A DNA stretch of 64,000 nucleotides from NCBI RefSeq assembly GCF_900290275.1, contig NZ_LT985323.1, positions 413,986 through 477,985 on the forward strand, given 5' to 3'. A program made the translations under genes and the position numbers. Positions 8,958-17,148 of the stretch are shown here, piece after piece (within the stretch, counting starts at the first letter, position 1; each line of letters opens with the position of its first letter). Source of the DNA: Prevotella merdae. GTDB taxonomy: Bacteria > Bacteroidota > Bacteroidia > Bacteroidales > Bacteroidaceae. The notes under the pieces are model-generated. The model saw only the letters and a list, made by a program, of their open reading frames with translations. It searched no databases and was not told the DNA's origin.

Positions 8958-10088
8958 ATGAAAATACGCAAACTACTATTAATGCTTGCCCTTCCTGTGG
9001 TGCTAACCACAACAGCATCGGCTCCCGTAAAGCAGCAGTTTACAGCCGCCGAACAACAGCAAATAAGCATTGCAACACCAGGATTGTTCACACGTTCGGA
9101 TGCCTTCAACGTAGACTTTAGTTTATTGAAGGCTTCCGAATACTCGTTTCCGCTACCAGTAGGCAAAGCTGTTATGCGCAAGAACAACTATATGGAGATT
9201 ACAACCACTGAGGGTGATGCTGTAAAGGCTATGTTTGACGGCACCGTACGTCTTTCCCGTAAACAGTCTGAATTGGGCAATGTCATCGTTATCCGACACC
9301 GCAACGGCCTAGAGACTGTATATGGCAGCAATGCTCAAAACCTTGTAAACGTTGGCGACCATGTGCGTGCCGGACAAACAGTTGCTATTGCCGGAAGCAG
9401 AGATGGAAAGATTTTATGCGACTTTGCCATAATGGTGAACGGTTGCAGAATTAATCCTTCTACTATTATCGATATAAAGAGCCATCGCCTGCGCCGTCAA
9501 ACCCTATTGTGCGAAAAAAATGGCGAGTTTGTTAACGTGAGCATCCTAGGTGACAAAACTGATATCGAGGAGAGTAAAAGCGATATGAAACTTGACGATG
9601 CTTTTGCCAAATCGGCCACATTCAAGTGGAATCTTGAGAAGATGGAAAAGGAACGTTGGGCTTATCCATTACCTGGCGCAAAGGTTATAAGTCCATATGG
9701 AGGCAAACGACGCCATGCTGGTGTAGACCTCAAGACCAAGCCTAACGACGAGATTGTAGCTGCCTTCGATGGTGTGGTTACACGCTCTTCACCTTACTCT
9801 GCTTACGGCAACTGCATAGTGATACATCATGCCAATGGACTTGAGACGCTATACTCACACCAGTCTAAGAACCTTGTAAAGGTAGGCGATAAGGTGAAGG
9901 CGGGTCAGGTTATCGGACTTACTGGACGTACTGGACGTGCCACAACAGAACACTTACACTTTGAGACTCACTTCAAAGGACGCCGATTCAATCCCAACCT
10001 AATCTTCGACCACACATCGCGCAAGCTACAGCAGTCTACCATTACGTTGACAAAGAATGGTGGCATAACATCGAAAAAGAATAAATAA
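8958..10088 (+). CDS. Secreted M23-family metallopeptidase with two LytM-like domains
   Basis: Predicted envelope peptidase or amidase activator acting on peptidoglycan. The 376-residue product has a signal peptide (about 1-22). There are two tandem LytM/M23-like segments. The first (about 60-165) has the beta-barrel pattern NVIVIRHRNGLETVYG but no HxxxD or HxH zinc ligands. The second (about 230-350) keeps HAGVD and HLHFE, so it is probably catalytic. The first copy may be a regulatory or substrate-binding pseudo-domain. It starts 15 nt after pgeF, probably in the obgE transcription unit. Confidence 0.88.
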   Translation: MKIRKLLLMLALPVVLTTTASAPVKQQFTAAEQQQISIATPGLFTRSDAFNVDFSLLKASEYSFPLPVGKAVMRKNNYMEITTTEGDAVKAMFDGTVRLSRKQSELGNVIVIRHRNGLETVYGSNAQNLVNVGDHVRAGQTVAIAGSRDGKILCDFAIMVNGCRINPSTIIDIKSHRLRRQTLLCEKNGEFVNVSILGDKTDIEESKSDMKLDDAFAKSATFKWNLEKMEKERWAYPLPGAKVISPYGGKRRHAGVDLKTKPNDEIVAAFDGVVTRSSPYSAYGNCIVIHHANGLETLYSHQSKNLVKVGDKVKAGQVIGLTGRTGRATTEHLHFETHFKGRRFNPNLIFDHTSRKLQQSTITLTKNGGITSKKNK

Positions 10089-10110
10089 TTTACTTCAGGC
10101 GTATAGACAC

Positions 10111-10145
10111 AAAAAGGGACTCTGCATAATACAGAGTCCCTTTTT
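10111..10145. terminator. Bidirectional terminator between the M23 peptidase gene and rplS
   Basis: Perfect 9-bp stem GGGACTCTG/CAGAGTCCC with a 7-nt loop, flanked by A5 on the left and T5 on the right, so it can terminate both convergent units. Confidence 0.93.
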
Positions 10146-10179
10146 ATGTCTTTTACTTTTGGTTCTACCCAAGCAAGTA

Positions 10180-10539
10180 TTAGTCGTTGTTAACAACACG
10201 ACGCTCAGCGATACGAGCCTTCTTACCTGTAAGATTACGGAGGTAGTAAAGCTTAGCGCGACGTACCTTACCATGCTTGTTAACCTCGATGCTGTCGATG
10301 TTCGGCGACTCAATTGGGAAAATACGCTCTACACCTACAGTTCCAGACATCTTGCGAACGGTGAAGCGCTTCTTGTCTCCGTGACCAGAGATCTTGATTA
10401 CAACACCACGGTAGAGCTGGATACGCTCCTTAGAACCCTCGATAATTTTGTAAGCGACTGTGATTGTGTCACCAGAACGGAACTCTGGGAACTTCTTGCC
10501 GGTTGCAAATGCTTCCTCAGCAACTTTAATTAAATCCAT
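10180..10539 (-). CDS. rplS: 50S ribosomal protein L19
   Basis: Component of the large subunit at the 30S interface. The 119-residue protein contains the L19 signatures [54 protein letters not shown] and [13 protein letters not shown](T)GKKARI. It stands alone with its own promoter and a leader of about 85 nt. Confidence 0.98.
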   Translation of the reverse strand: MDLIKVAEEAFATGKKFPEFRSGDTITVAYKIIEGSKERIQLYRGVVIKISGHGDKKRFTVRKMSGTVGVERIFPIESPNIDSIEVNKHGKVRRAKLYYLRNLTGKKARIAERRVVNND

Positions 10540-10625
10540 TGTAAATCTGATAATTAAATTTGTTTATCGTTCTCGCGCAACATAACTGGGCAACACTTCT
10601 TCCCGTCATCGGTTACGCCGAAAAG
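10540..10625 (-). promoter_or_regulatory. Possible structured 5' leader of rplS
   Basis: The transcript from the promoter at 10631-10663 would carry about 85 nt before the L19 start, GC-richer than its flanks. It has a possible CCCG...CGGG closing stem around 10602-10628 (reverse strand). Autoregulatory ribosomal-protein leaders are common, but no named motif was matched. Confidence 0.35.
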
Positions 10626-10630
10626 CGGGT

Positions 10631-10663
10631 GCAAAGTTACTACTTTTTTGTATAACCGACAAA
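10631..10663 (-). promoter_or_regulatory. rplS promoter (-33 and -7)
   Basis: Reverse-strand TTTG (10660-10663), 20-nt spacer, TAACTTTGC (10631-10639): a full match to the Bacteroidetes sigma-70-type promoter. Confidence 0.8.
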
Positions 10664-10733
10664 TATTTAACGAGTTAAGTGACATTGAAACATAAAAATA
10701 ACCTCCATTCTGTGCTTATGAGCAAAAAATTAA

Positions 10734-10742
10734 TACCTTTGC
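10734..10742 (+). promoter_or_regulatory. -7 box of the split 5'-nucleotidase pair
   Basis: TACCTTTGC, perfect consensus, 24 nt before the ATG at 10766. No clear -33 element. Confidence 0.65.
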
Positions 10743-10765
10743 AGTTAAAATAAATAATACAAACA

Positions 10766-11536
10766 ATGAACAAACAATTTGTTATACTATCGCTTGCCAC
10801 GGCCGCGCTCTTAGCTACATCATGCGCGCAGCACCAATACTCGATGGCAGACGTACAGCGTTCACGCATCGTTATCGACCAACGCTACGATGCCAACCCT
10901 GATAAGGAGGCTACAGCTTTCCTTGCGCCTTACAAACAGAAGGTAGACGAGATAATGTCGCCCGTTATGGGTGTGGCTGCATGCGATATGCCACGATTCC
11001 GACCAGAGAGTCCTTTGTCCAATCTACTTGCCGACATCCTTGTATATAGCAGTACAAGGTTTGGCGAGAAGCCCGACTTTGCCGTTTACAATATGGGAGG
11101 CATACGCGCCTCGCTTAGCAAAGGCAATGTAACACGTGGCGATATTCTTGACATTGCTCCGTTTGAGAACAAGATTTGTTTTCTTACACTTAGCGGCACC
11201 GACGTTATGGAATTGTTTGGCCAAATGGCTATGGTTGGAGGCGAAGGCGTTAGCCACAGCATACGTCTTGAGATTAGCAAAGACGGCAAGTTGTTGTCGG
11301 CATCCATCAACGGCAAGCCTGTAGACCCTAATGCCTCTTACCGTATTACCACTATCGACTATCTGGCACAAGGCAACGACCACCTCGAGGCTTTCAAGAA
11401 GAAAACCAACTTTGTGTCGCCACAGAACGAGGAGAATAATGCACGTTTCCTTATCGAAGAATATTTTAAAGATATGCACGCCGAAGGCAAAGCTGTTGAG
11501 GCTAAGGTTGAGGGACGTGTAAGTGTTAAGAAATAA
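10766..11536 (+). CDS. 5'-nucleotidase C-terminal domain lipoprotein
   Basis: Carries the substrate-recognition half of UshA-type 5'-nucleotidases. The 256-residue protein has a lipoprotein signal (LLATSCAQ, lipid Cys at about residue 20) and the C-domain motifs SPLSNLLADILVYSS, YNMGGIRASL, GDILDIAPFENKICFLTL, SHSIRLEI and YRITTIDYLAQGNDHLE. There is no metallophosphatase domain: that half is the next gene, 16 nt downstream. The domain order at the locus is therefore reversed relative to fused enzymes, with C-domain first. Likely periplasmic or surface nucleotide salvage. Confidence 0.9.
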   Translation: MNKQFVILSLATAALLATSCAQHQYSMADVQRSRIVIDQRYDANPDKEATAFLAPYKQKVDEIMSPVMGVAACDMPRFRPESPLSNLLADILVYSSTRFGEKPDFAVYNMGGIRASLSKGNVTRGDILDIAPFENKICFLTLSGTDVMELFGQMAMVGGEGVSHSIRLEISKDGKLLSASINGKPVDPNASYRITTIDYLAQGNDHLEAFKKKTNFVSPQNEENNARFLIEEYFKDMHAEGKAVEAKVEGRVSVKK

Positions 11537-11551
11537 GATGTTTGAATTTAT

Positions 11552-12394
11552 ATGAAAAAGCTATTACTTATAATTTCGCTCTTCTGTATTGCCACTACAA
11601 TGTCGGCTCAGAAGACCAAGACGTTGGAGATTCTTCACACCAACGATACGCACAGTTGCATATTGCCTCTCAACCCTAACCTTGCCGATACTGTTGTGGC
11701 AGGACGAGGTGGTTTCTTACGCCGCATTGCTATGCTCAACGAGGAACGCAAACAGAATCCTGACTTGTTGCTGTTCGATTCGGGCGACTTCTCTCAGGGC
11801 TCACCTTTCTATACTATGTTCAAGGGCGATGTTGAGATTGGACTTATGAACCGCATGAAATATGATGCCGTGACAATAGGCAACCACGAGTTCGACTTCG
11901 GTATGGAGAATATGGCTCGCTTGTTCCGTATGGCTGAGTTTCCTATCGTATGCGCCAACTACGACTTCACTGGCACACCTGTCGAGGGTACCGTTAAGCC
12001 TTACATTATCATCAAACGTAACGGATTGCGCATAGGTGTCCTTGGCATCTGTCCTCCATTAGAGGGACTGGTGGATGCCACTAAATGCGAGGGCGTGAAA
12101 TATCTCGACCCTATAAAGACAGCCAACGATGTTGCTCATATGCTCAAGCATAAGGAGAAGTGCGACCTCGTGATATGCCTGTCGCATCTTGGTTGGATTA
12201 TGAACCAGAACGTGGATGACCATAAGATGATTGCAGCCAACCACGACATCGACATTGTTCTTGGAGGACACTCGCACACATTCTTCCAAACTCTGCAATA
12301 TATAGAAAATGCCGATGGCAAGAAGATTCCCGACGACCAGAATGGCAAGAGCGCCATATTCGTGGGCAAATTGCTGGTTAAGTTGACTAAATAA
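11552..12394 (+). CDS. 5'-nucleotidase N-terminal metallophosphatase domain, secreted
   Basis: Calcineurin-like phosphoesterase half of a UshA-type nucleotidase. The 280-residue protein has a cleavable signal (about 1-19, ending SAQ) and the metal-ligand motifs HTNDTHS, DSGDFSQGSP, GNHEFDFG, LSHLG and GGHSHT. It ends naturally at GKLLVKLTK, the end of the catalytic domain in fused homologues, so it is a complete domain and not a truncation. It is expected to need the partner encoded just upstream for nucleoside recognition; that pairing is inference from gene order. Confidence 0.9.
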   Translation: MKKLLLIISLFCIATTMSAQKTKTLEILHTNDTHSCILPLNPNLADTVVAGRGGFLRRIAMLNEERKQNPDLLLFDSGDFSQGSPFYTMFKGDVEIGLMNRMKYDAVTIGNHEFDFGMENMARLFRMAEFPIVCANYDFTGTPVEGTVKPYIIIKRNGLRIGVLGICPPLEGLVDATKCEGVKYLDPIKTANDVAHMLKHKEKCDLVICLSHLGWIMNQNVDDHKMIAANHDIDIVLGGHSHTFFQTLQYIENADGKKIPDDQNGKSAIFVGKLLVKLTK

Positions 12395-12434
12395 TTAATA
12401 AGAAACAGAAGAAAAACATCTGCCGCGTACTAAT

Positions 12435-12472
12435 AATAAAAGGCTATGGCGCAAATGTCATAGCCTTTTATT
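12435..12472. terminator. Bidirectional terminator, nucleotidase / galactan PUL junction
   Basis: Perfect 14-bp stem containing AAAGGCTATG/CATAGCCTTT with a 10-nt loop and A/T-rich arms, placed between convergent genes. Confidence 0.88.
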
Positions 12473-12477
12473 ATTAT

Positions 12478-14865
12478 TTATTCCACCTTAATAGGCAATG
12501 TCGCCATAGGCAAACCATCTGCCGATACACTAAGCATAGCTGTACCATGTCTTAATCCTTCTACAACCACAACCAATTCGCCACTGAATAGAGGCATCTC
12601 TGTAGAATTGAAAGCTACAAGCGAGGTTGCGTCACCATTGCAGGCTGCACGGAATTTGCCCGCTCCCGACACATTGAACTTCATATTGTTGGTTGCCGTA
12701 GGACACGGTGTGCCATTCTTGTCAACCACCGATACTGTTACAAACGAGAGGTCTTCACCTTTTGAAGATATGCTGTTGCGGTCGGCTTTCAGCACGATAC
12801 GGGCAGGAGCGCCAGCTGTGCGTATTATCTTCTCGCCCTTGGCGGTTCCGTCATAGTCGTAAGCCACCACCTTTATCTCGCCCGGCTCATACTTCACATT
12901 GTTCCAACGCAAGCGATAGCGGTCGAGACGTGTGTTAGGATTCTTCAATATCCTACCCTGACTCTTGCCATTTACAAACAGCTCTGCCGATGGCCATGAC
13001 GTATAGCAGTAAACTGGAGTTGTCTCTCCCTCTCTGCCCGGGAATGTCCAATGTGGCAATACATGCAGTGTTGCGTCGTCCTTGCGCCAATGAGAGCGAT
13101 ACAAATAATAGCGGTCCTTAGGCAATCCGGCAAGGTCGCAGATGCCGAAATAGCTTGAACGCGAAGGCCAATACTCGTCATATGGCGAAGGCTCACCAAG
13201 ATAGTCGTAGCCTGTCCATACAAACTCGCCAATGGTGTAGTCGCGGTCGTCTTGCATTCGCCAATCATCATCTGGCAGATTGCTCCATGGACAATATTCC
13301 ACATCATAGCTTGAGCATTGTCCGTCGGTATATGTCTTCGAGTCGGAAGCCTCAACAGGGAACTTATACACGCCACGTGAGCTTACTGTCGAAGCTGTTT
13401 CCGAACCAAGGAGGAATCCCTTAGGCAACTGCTTGATGTTATTATCATACTTATGCACACGATAGTTGAAACCAGGCACATCCATCACTTGGGCAAAGCC
13501 CGACTTCAAGGCATCCTCGGCACGATCCATACCTTGTGTCACTGGACGTGTAGGGTCAAACTTATGGCAAAGGTCCTGCAAGTGTTTCGAGATGTTTCTG
13601 CCTTCCTCGCTCCACTGCTCTGGTATCTCGTTGCCAATACTCCACATCACTATTGACGGATGGTTGCGGTGGTTGAGCACAAGATTTTCGATGTCCTTGT
13701 CTGCCCAATCCTTGAAGTTGAGCGCATATCCGTTCTTGCATTTAGGATAAATCCACATGTCGAAACTCTCTGCCATCACCATCATTCCCATTGAGTCGCA
13801 TACTTCCATCTGCCATGTTGAAGGCATGTTGTGAGCCGTACGTATAGCGTCGCAACCCATATCCTTCATAGTGCGAATCTGACGTATAAGTGCTGCCTTA
13901 TTTACTGCGGCACCAATCGGACCGAGGTCGTGATGCAGACACACGCCCTTTATCTTACGCGAAACACCATTCAACTGAAAACCGTCATACTGTGCCACAC
14001 GCACTGTGCGTATACCTACCTTCTGCTGTGTCTGGTCTATGAGCTTTTTATTGCGATACAGACGTGTGACGAGCTTATATAAATAAGGTGTCTCTGGCGA
14101 CCAAAGTTGCGCATTATCCACGGTTAGCGTCTTCACAACATTTCCCTGAGCATCAAAGTCACCATACTTAAACTGCGCCACTACCTTGCCTGTGGCATCC
14201 ACAAGCTGATTTTCTATCGACAGTGTCTTGTCTACATTATTTATATTAGTACAGATGCTAACCTCAGCCTTGCCGTTGCCTATCGACTCTGTACGGAAAT
14301 AGCAGCCCCACGGATTGATTGTTGCGGCATCGGCATTGGTTACAAGTTGTACCGGACGATATAAACCACCGCCTGGATACCAACGCGAACTCTCCTCGCG
14401 GTTGTTAAGGCTTACGCTTATCTCGTTCTTTCCTTTCTTTAAATATGGCGCTGCATCCACACGGAAGGCATTATATCCATAAGCCCAATGTCCGGCAAGC
14501 TTACCATTAATATATACATGAGGATCGGCCATGGCACCGTCAAACTCAAGGACAGCTGTCTTAGGCAACTTCTTCAAGTCAATTGTTGTCTTATAGAAGC
14601 CACGTCCTATCCAAGGCAGAGCACCCGAACGTCCCGACTTTTCTGTCTTCTCGGTCTCACCATTCTGCTCTATGGCAACAAACTGCAAGTCCCATTTCTT
14701 GTCGAAAGGTCCATTTATTGCCCAGTCATGTGGAATGTTGACAGGCTTATAATTTACGCTGTCGCGCGAGAACTGCCATGTCTTCAGATTTAATGTGTTG
14801 CGCTGGGCCGAGGCAGTAAGAGCCGATGTGGCAAGCGCAAGGGTTAGTAATGTCAATTTATTCAT
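12478..14865 (-). CDS. Glycoside hydrolase family 2 beta-galactosidase, secreted
   Basis: Releases galactose from the non-reducing ends of galacto-oligosaccharides; in this locus the likely substrate is beta-1,4-galactan fragments in the periplasm. The 795-residue protein has a signal peptide (1-20, ending ASA), a sugar-binding jelly roll (with WYPGGGLYRPV), an immunoglobulin-like domain, the TIM barrel with acid/base E413 in MWSIGNEIPEQ and nucleophile E489 in GSETAST, and a C-terminal DUF4982/Ig-like region. It is the last gene of the minus-strand PUL and 24 nt from the first GH53 gene. Confidence 0.93.
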   Translation of the reverse strand: MNKLTLLTLALATSALTASAQRNTLNLKTWQFSRDSVNYKPVNIPHDWAINGPFDKKWDLQFVAIEQNGETEKTEKSGRSGALPWIGRGFYKTTIDLKKLPKTAVLEFDGAMADPHVYINGKLAGHWAYGYNAFRVDAAPYLKKGKNEISVSLNNREESSRWYPGGGLYRPVQLVTNADAATINPWGCYFRTESIGNGKAEVSICTNINNVDKTLSIENQLVDATGKVVAQFKYGDFDAQGNVVKTLTVDNAQLWSPETPYLYKLVTRLYRNKKLIDQTQQKVGIRTVRVAQYDGFQLNGVSRKIKGVCLHHDLGPIGAAVNKAALIRQIRTMKDMGCDAIRTAHNMPSTWQMEVCDSMGMMVMAESFDMWIYPKCKNGYALNFKDWADKDIENLVLNHRNHPSIVMWSIGNEIPEQWSEEGRNISKHLQDLCHKFDPTRPVTQGMDRAEDALKSGFAQVMDVPGFNYRVHKYDNNIKQLPKGFLLGSETASTVSSRGVYKFPVEASDSKTYTDGQCSSYDVEYCPWSNLPDDDWRMQDDRDYTIGEFVWTGYDYLGEPSPYDEYWPSRSSYFGICDLAGLPKDRYYLYRSHWRKDDATLHVLPHWTFPGREGETTPVYCYTSWPSAELFVNGKSQGRILKNPNTRLDRYRLRWNNVKYEPGEIKVVAYDYDGTAKGEKIIRTAGAPARIVLKADRNSISSKGEDLSFVTVSVVDKNGTPCPTATNNMKFNVSGAGKFRAACNGDATSLVAFNSTEMPLFSGELVVVVEGLRHGTAMLSVSADGLPMATLPIKVE

Positions 14866-14889
14866 ATCTGGATTTTGTTTGTCACATTA

Positions 14890-15993
14890 TTAATCGTTAT
14901 TGCTTCGATAGTCGGCAAAGTTTTTCATTGCCTTCACCACCTTTCCTGTGTGGTTGTTGAAGAGTCCACGGTTTATCCAACTGCCAATGGCTTTCTTTCC
15001 GCTTTCGTTCTCTTCGGGGAACCACCAGTATAGACCCGTTACTTTAGGATGTTTCTTAAGCATATCCACAAGTTCCTTCGTGAATTGCGCCTGACCATCT
15101 TCTGATATAGCATACAGGTCGGAGTGCTCATCGTTCGACTTTGCCCATTTGTCGTTGTCGTGAGAATAATAGAATGCAGTCTCTACTATCATAATATCCT
15201 TCTTCGGGAAATCAACAGCAAGTGAATCGAGTGTTCGCGATAGGTTGGGTATATCTTTATGCCACATAGGATAGTAAGACAATCCTATTATATCATAGTC
15301 TACATTATGGTTGCGCAGGCGCATATAATAGTTCTTTGTAGCGTCCCAATCTCCAGCATGCTCAGTATGTATAATAATACGTGCATTAGGGCACACCTCG
15401 CGACAAGCACGCACACCACTCTTCAGCAAATCAGTTAGCACATCCCAATTCTTTTCGTTAAAGGGGTCGGTCTTTGCCGTAGGCCAAAGCATACCGAAGG
15501 TTATCTCGTTGCCCACTTGTATCAAGTCTGGGGCACAACCGTTCTTTTTAAGATGTCTCAAGGCATTTGCGGTATGCTCGTAAACCGAATCACATAGTTG
15601 GACTGGTGAGCATTTCATCCATGCTTTAGGAGTGAACTGCTTGCCAGGGTCTGCCCAAGTGTCGGAATAATGAAAATCGAGCATCAGGTTCATACCTGCT
15701 TTCTTAATCTGCTTGCATAGCGGAGTGATATAGTCGAGATCTTGGCAAACACCCTCGTCTTTATTTTCTGCTGGAGCATCTGCTGGATTGACAAAGAGGC
15801 GCACACGAGCCGCGTTCCATTTATTGTCTTTCGCAATATCAAGCAATGGTCGAGCCTTGCCATTAGCGTCAATAAACTTTGTTCCTGCCTTTTCGTAGGT
15901 AGGAAGAAGTGAGATGTCACCGCCAAGCAGACGTGTCTGTGCTTGGGTTGTCGAGAATGACAATAGGAGTAAAAATGATAGAATAAACTTCAT
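14890..15993 (-). CDS. GH53 endo-beta-1,4-galactanase, secreted (signal peptidase I type)
   Basis: Cuts internal beta-1,4-galactosyl bonds of type I (arabino)galactan side chains of pectin. The 367-residue protein has a cleavable signal (1-18, TTQA) without a lipobox, so it is probably periplasmic. GH53 motifs are RVRLFVNP, LMLDFHYSDTWADPGKQ, the acid/base E163 in VGNEITFGMLWP and nucleophile E271 in IVETAFYY, and GLYWWFPEEN near the end. It has a paralogue just upstream (16073-17128) with a lipoprotein signal. Confidence 0.94.
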   Translation of the reverse strand: MKFILSFLLLLSFSTTQAQTRLLGGDISLLPTYEKAGTKFIDANGKARPLLDIAKDNKWNAARVRLFVNPADAPAENKDEGVCQDLDYITPLCKQIKKAGMNLMLDFHYSDTWADPGKQFTPKAWMKCSPVQLCDSVYEHTANALRHLKKNGCAPDLIQVGNEITFGMLWPTAKTDPFNEKNWDVLTDLLKSGVRACREVCPNARIIIHTEHAGDWDATKNYYMRLRNHNVDYDIIGLSYYPMWHKDIPNLSRTLDSLAVDFPKKDIMIVETAFYYSHDNDKWAKSNDEHSDLYAISEDGQAQFTKELVDMLKKHPKVTGLYWWFPEENESGKKAIGSWINRGLFNNHTGKVVKAMKNFADYRSNND

Positions 15994-16072
15994 TGTTTTA
16001 TTGTTAGGTAATGTTTAGGTGGCTACGACAATTGTCTGCCGCAGCCACCAGTAACAACTCTCTCATAACCTT

Positions 16073-17128
16073 TTATTTCACCACATTGCTGCCGAACGCG
16101 TCTAATACAGCAGTAGGTTTGCCGTTAGAGTCGAACGCTCCCTTATTGTAGCCGTTCCATCCTCCGTAGCATTCCGGTTCCCAGTAGAATATGCCCAGGC
16201 ATTCTGTCTTTGCCTTGCATCCGTCTACCATTTTCTTCATCATTGCATTAGCATTATCCGAGTCCCAAGGCATGCCTATCTCGCATATCATAACCTTAGT
16301 ATTATAGCGCGAGGCGAGTGTCGATATGTTTGCAAGACAATCGTCGGTTGCCTTCTGCCAGTTGTCGTCCTCCGGATAGAGCGACATGCCTATAACGTCC
16401 CACTTGGCTCCAGCTGCCTTCAATCCGTCAAACATCCAGGTGAAGGCACCAATCTCATTGCCCTTATCGATGTGTATGATACACTGCGCTTCGGGATAAA
16501 CCGACTTGGCAGCATCATATCCAGCATTGTTGAGGGCGGCATAATTGTCAAACTTATTGTTGCTAACAAGACCGAGCGGCCAAAGCATGCCCACACGTGT
16601 CTCGTTGCCTATCTGTATCCACTCCACGTCAATTCCGTTGTCCTTAAGATACTTAAGCACATCCTTGGTATGGTCGGCTACGGCTGTCTTCATTTTCTCA
16701 AGGTCGTCCTTATAGTCGTTCCAAGCAGCAGGAATATTCTGCTGTCCTGGGTCTGCCCATGAGTCTGAGTAGTGGAAGTCAACCATTATGCGCTGACCAA
16801 GATTCTTGGCACGCCATGCCTTTAACAGCACATCTTTCTTGTTGCACCATCCGTCTGAAGGGTCTACCCATACACGAAGACGGATAGAGTTGACGCCGAG
16901 GTCGCGCAACAGAGCCATACAGTCTTGCTCAGTACCCTTGGCATTGTAGAACTTCTTGCCTGATGCCTCCATCTGTGTTAGCCAACTTACGTCGGCACCC
17001 TTGGCAAAACCAGTCATGTCGTAGGTTGGTTCTGTCTGTGGAATTGTATCGTTGTCGTCGCTGCACGAAGAGAACGTGAAAAGCGCCAAAGCAGCGAAGA
17101 TAAGCGGTTTAAGGAATGATTTCTTCAT
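16073..17128 (-). CDS. GH53 endo-beta-1,4-galactanase, surface lipoprotein
   Basis: Second endo-galactanase of the locus. The 351-residue protein has a lipoprotein signal with lipid Cys in FSSCSDDND; the acidic residues after Cys resemble the surface-export signal of Bacteroidetes lipoproteins, so it likely acts on the outside of the cell. Catalytic residues are E176 (IQIGNETRVGMLWP) and E283 (MICEIGMPWD), and LGIFYWEPECYGGW closes the barrel. The pair suggests a division of labour: surface cleavage here, periplasmic cleavage by the neighbour. Confidence 0.94.
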   Translation of the reverse strand: MKKSFLKPLIFAALALFTFSSCSDDNDTIPQTEPTYDMTGFAKGADVSWLTQMEASGKKFYNAKGTEQDCMALLRDLGVNSIRLRVWVDPSDGWCNKKDVLLKAWRAKNLGQRIMVDFHYSDSWADPGQQNIPAAWNDYKDDLEKMKTAVADHTKDVLKYLKDNGIDVEWIQIGNETRVGMLWPLGLVSNNKFDNYAALNNAGYDAAKSVYPEAQCIIHIDKGNEIGAFTWMFDGLKAAGAKWDVIGMSLYPEDDNWQKATDDCLANISTLASRYNTKVMICEIGMPWDSDNANAMMKKMVDGCKAKTECLGIFYWEPECYGGWNGYNKGAFDSNGKPTAVLDAFGSNVVK

Positions 17129-17148
17129 AATTTATTTTTCTTTTATTG

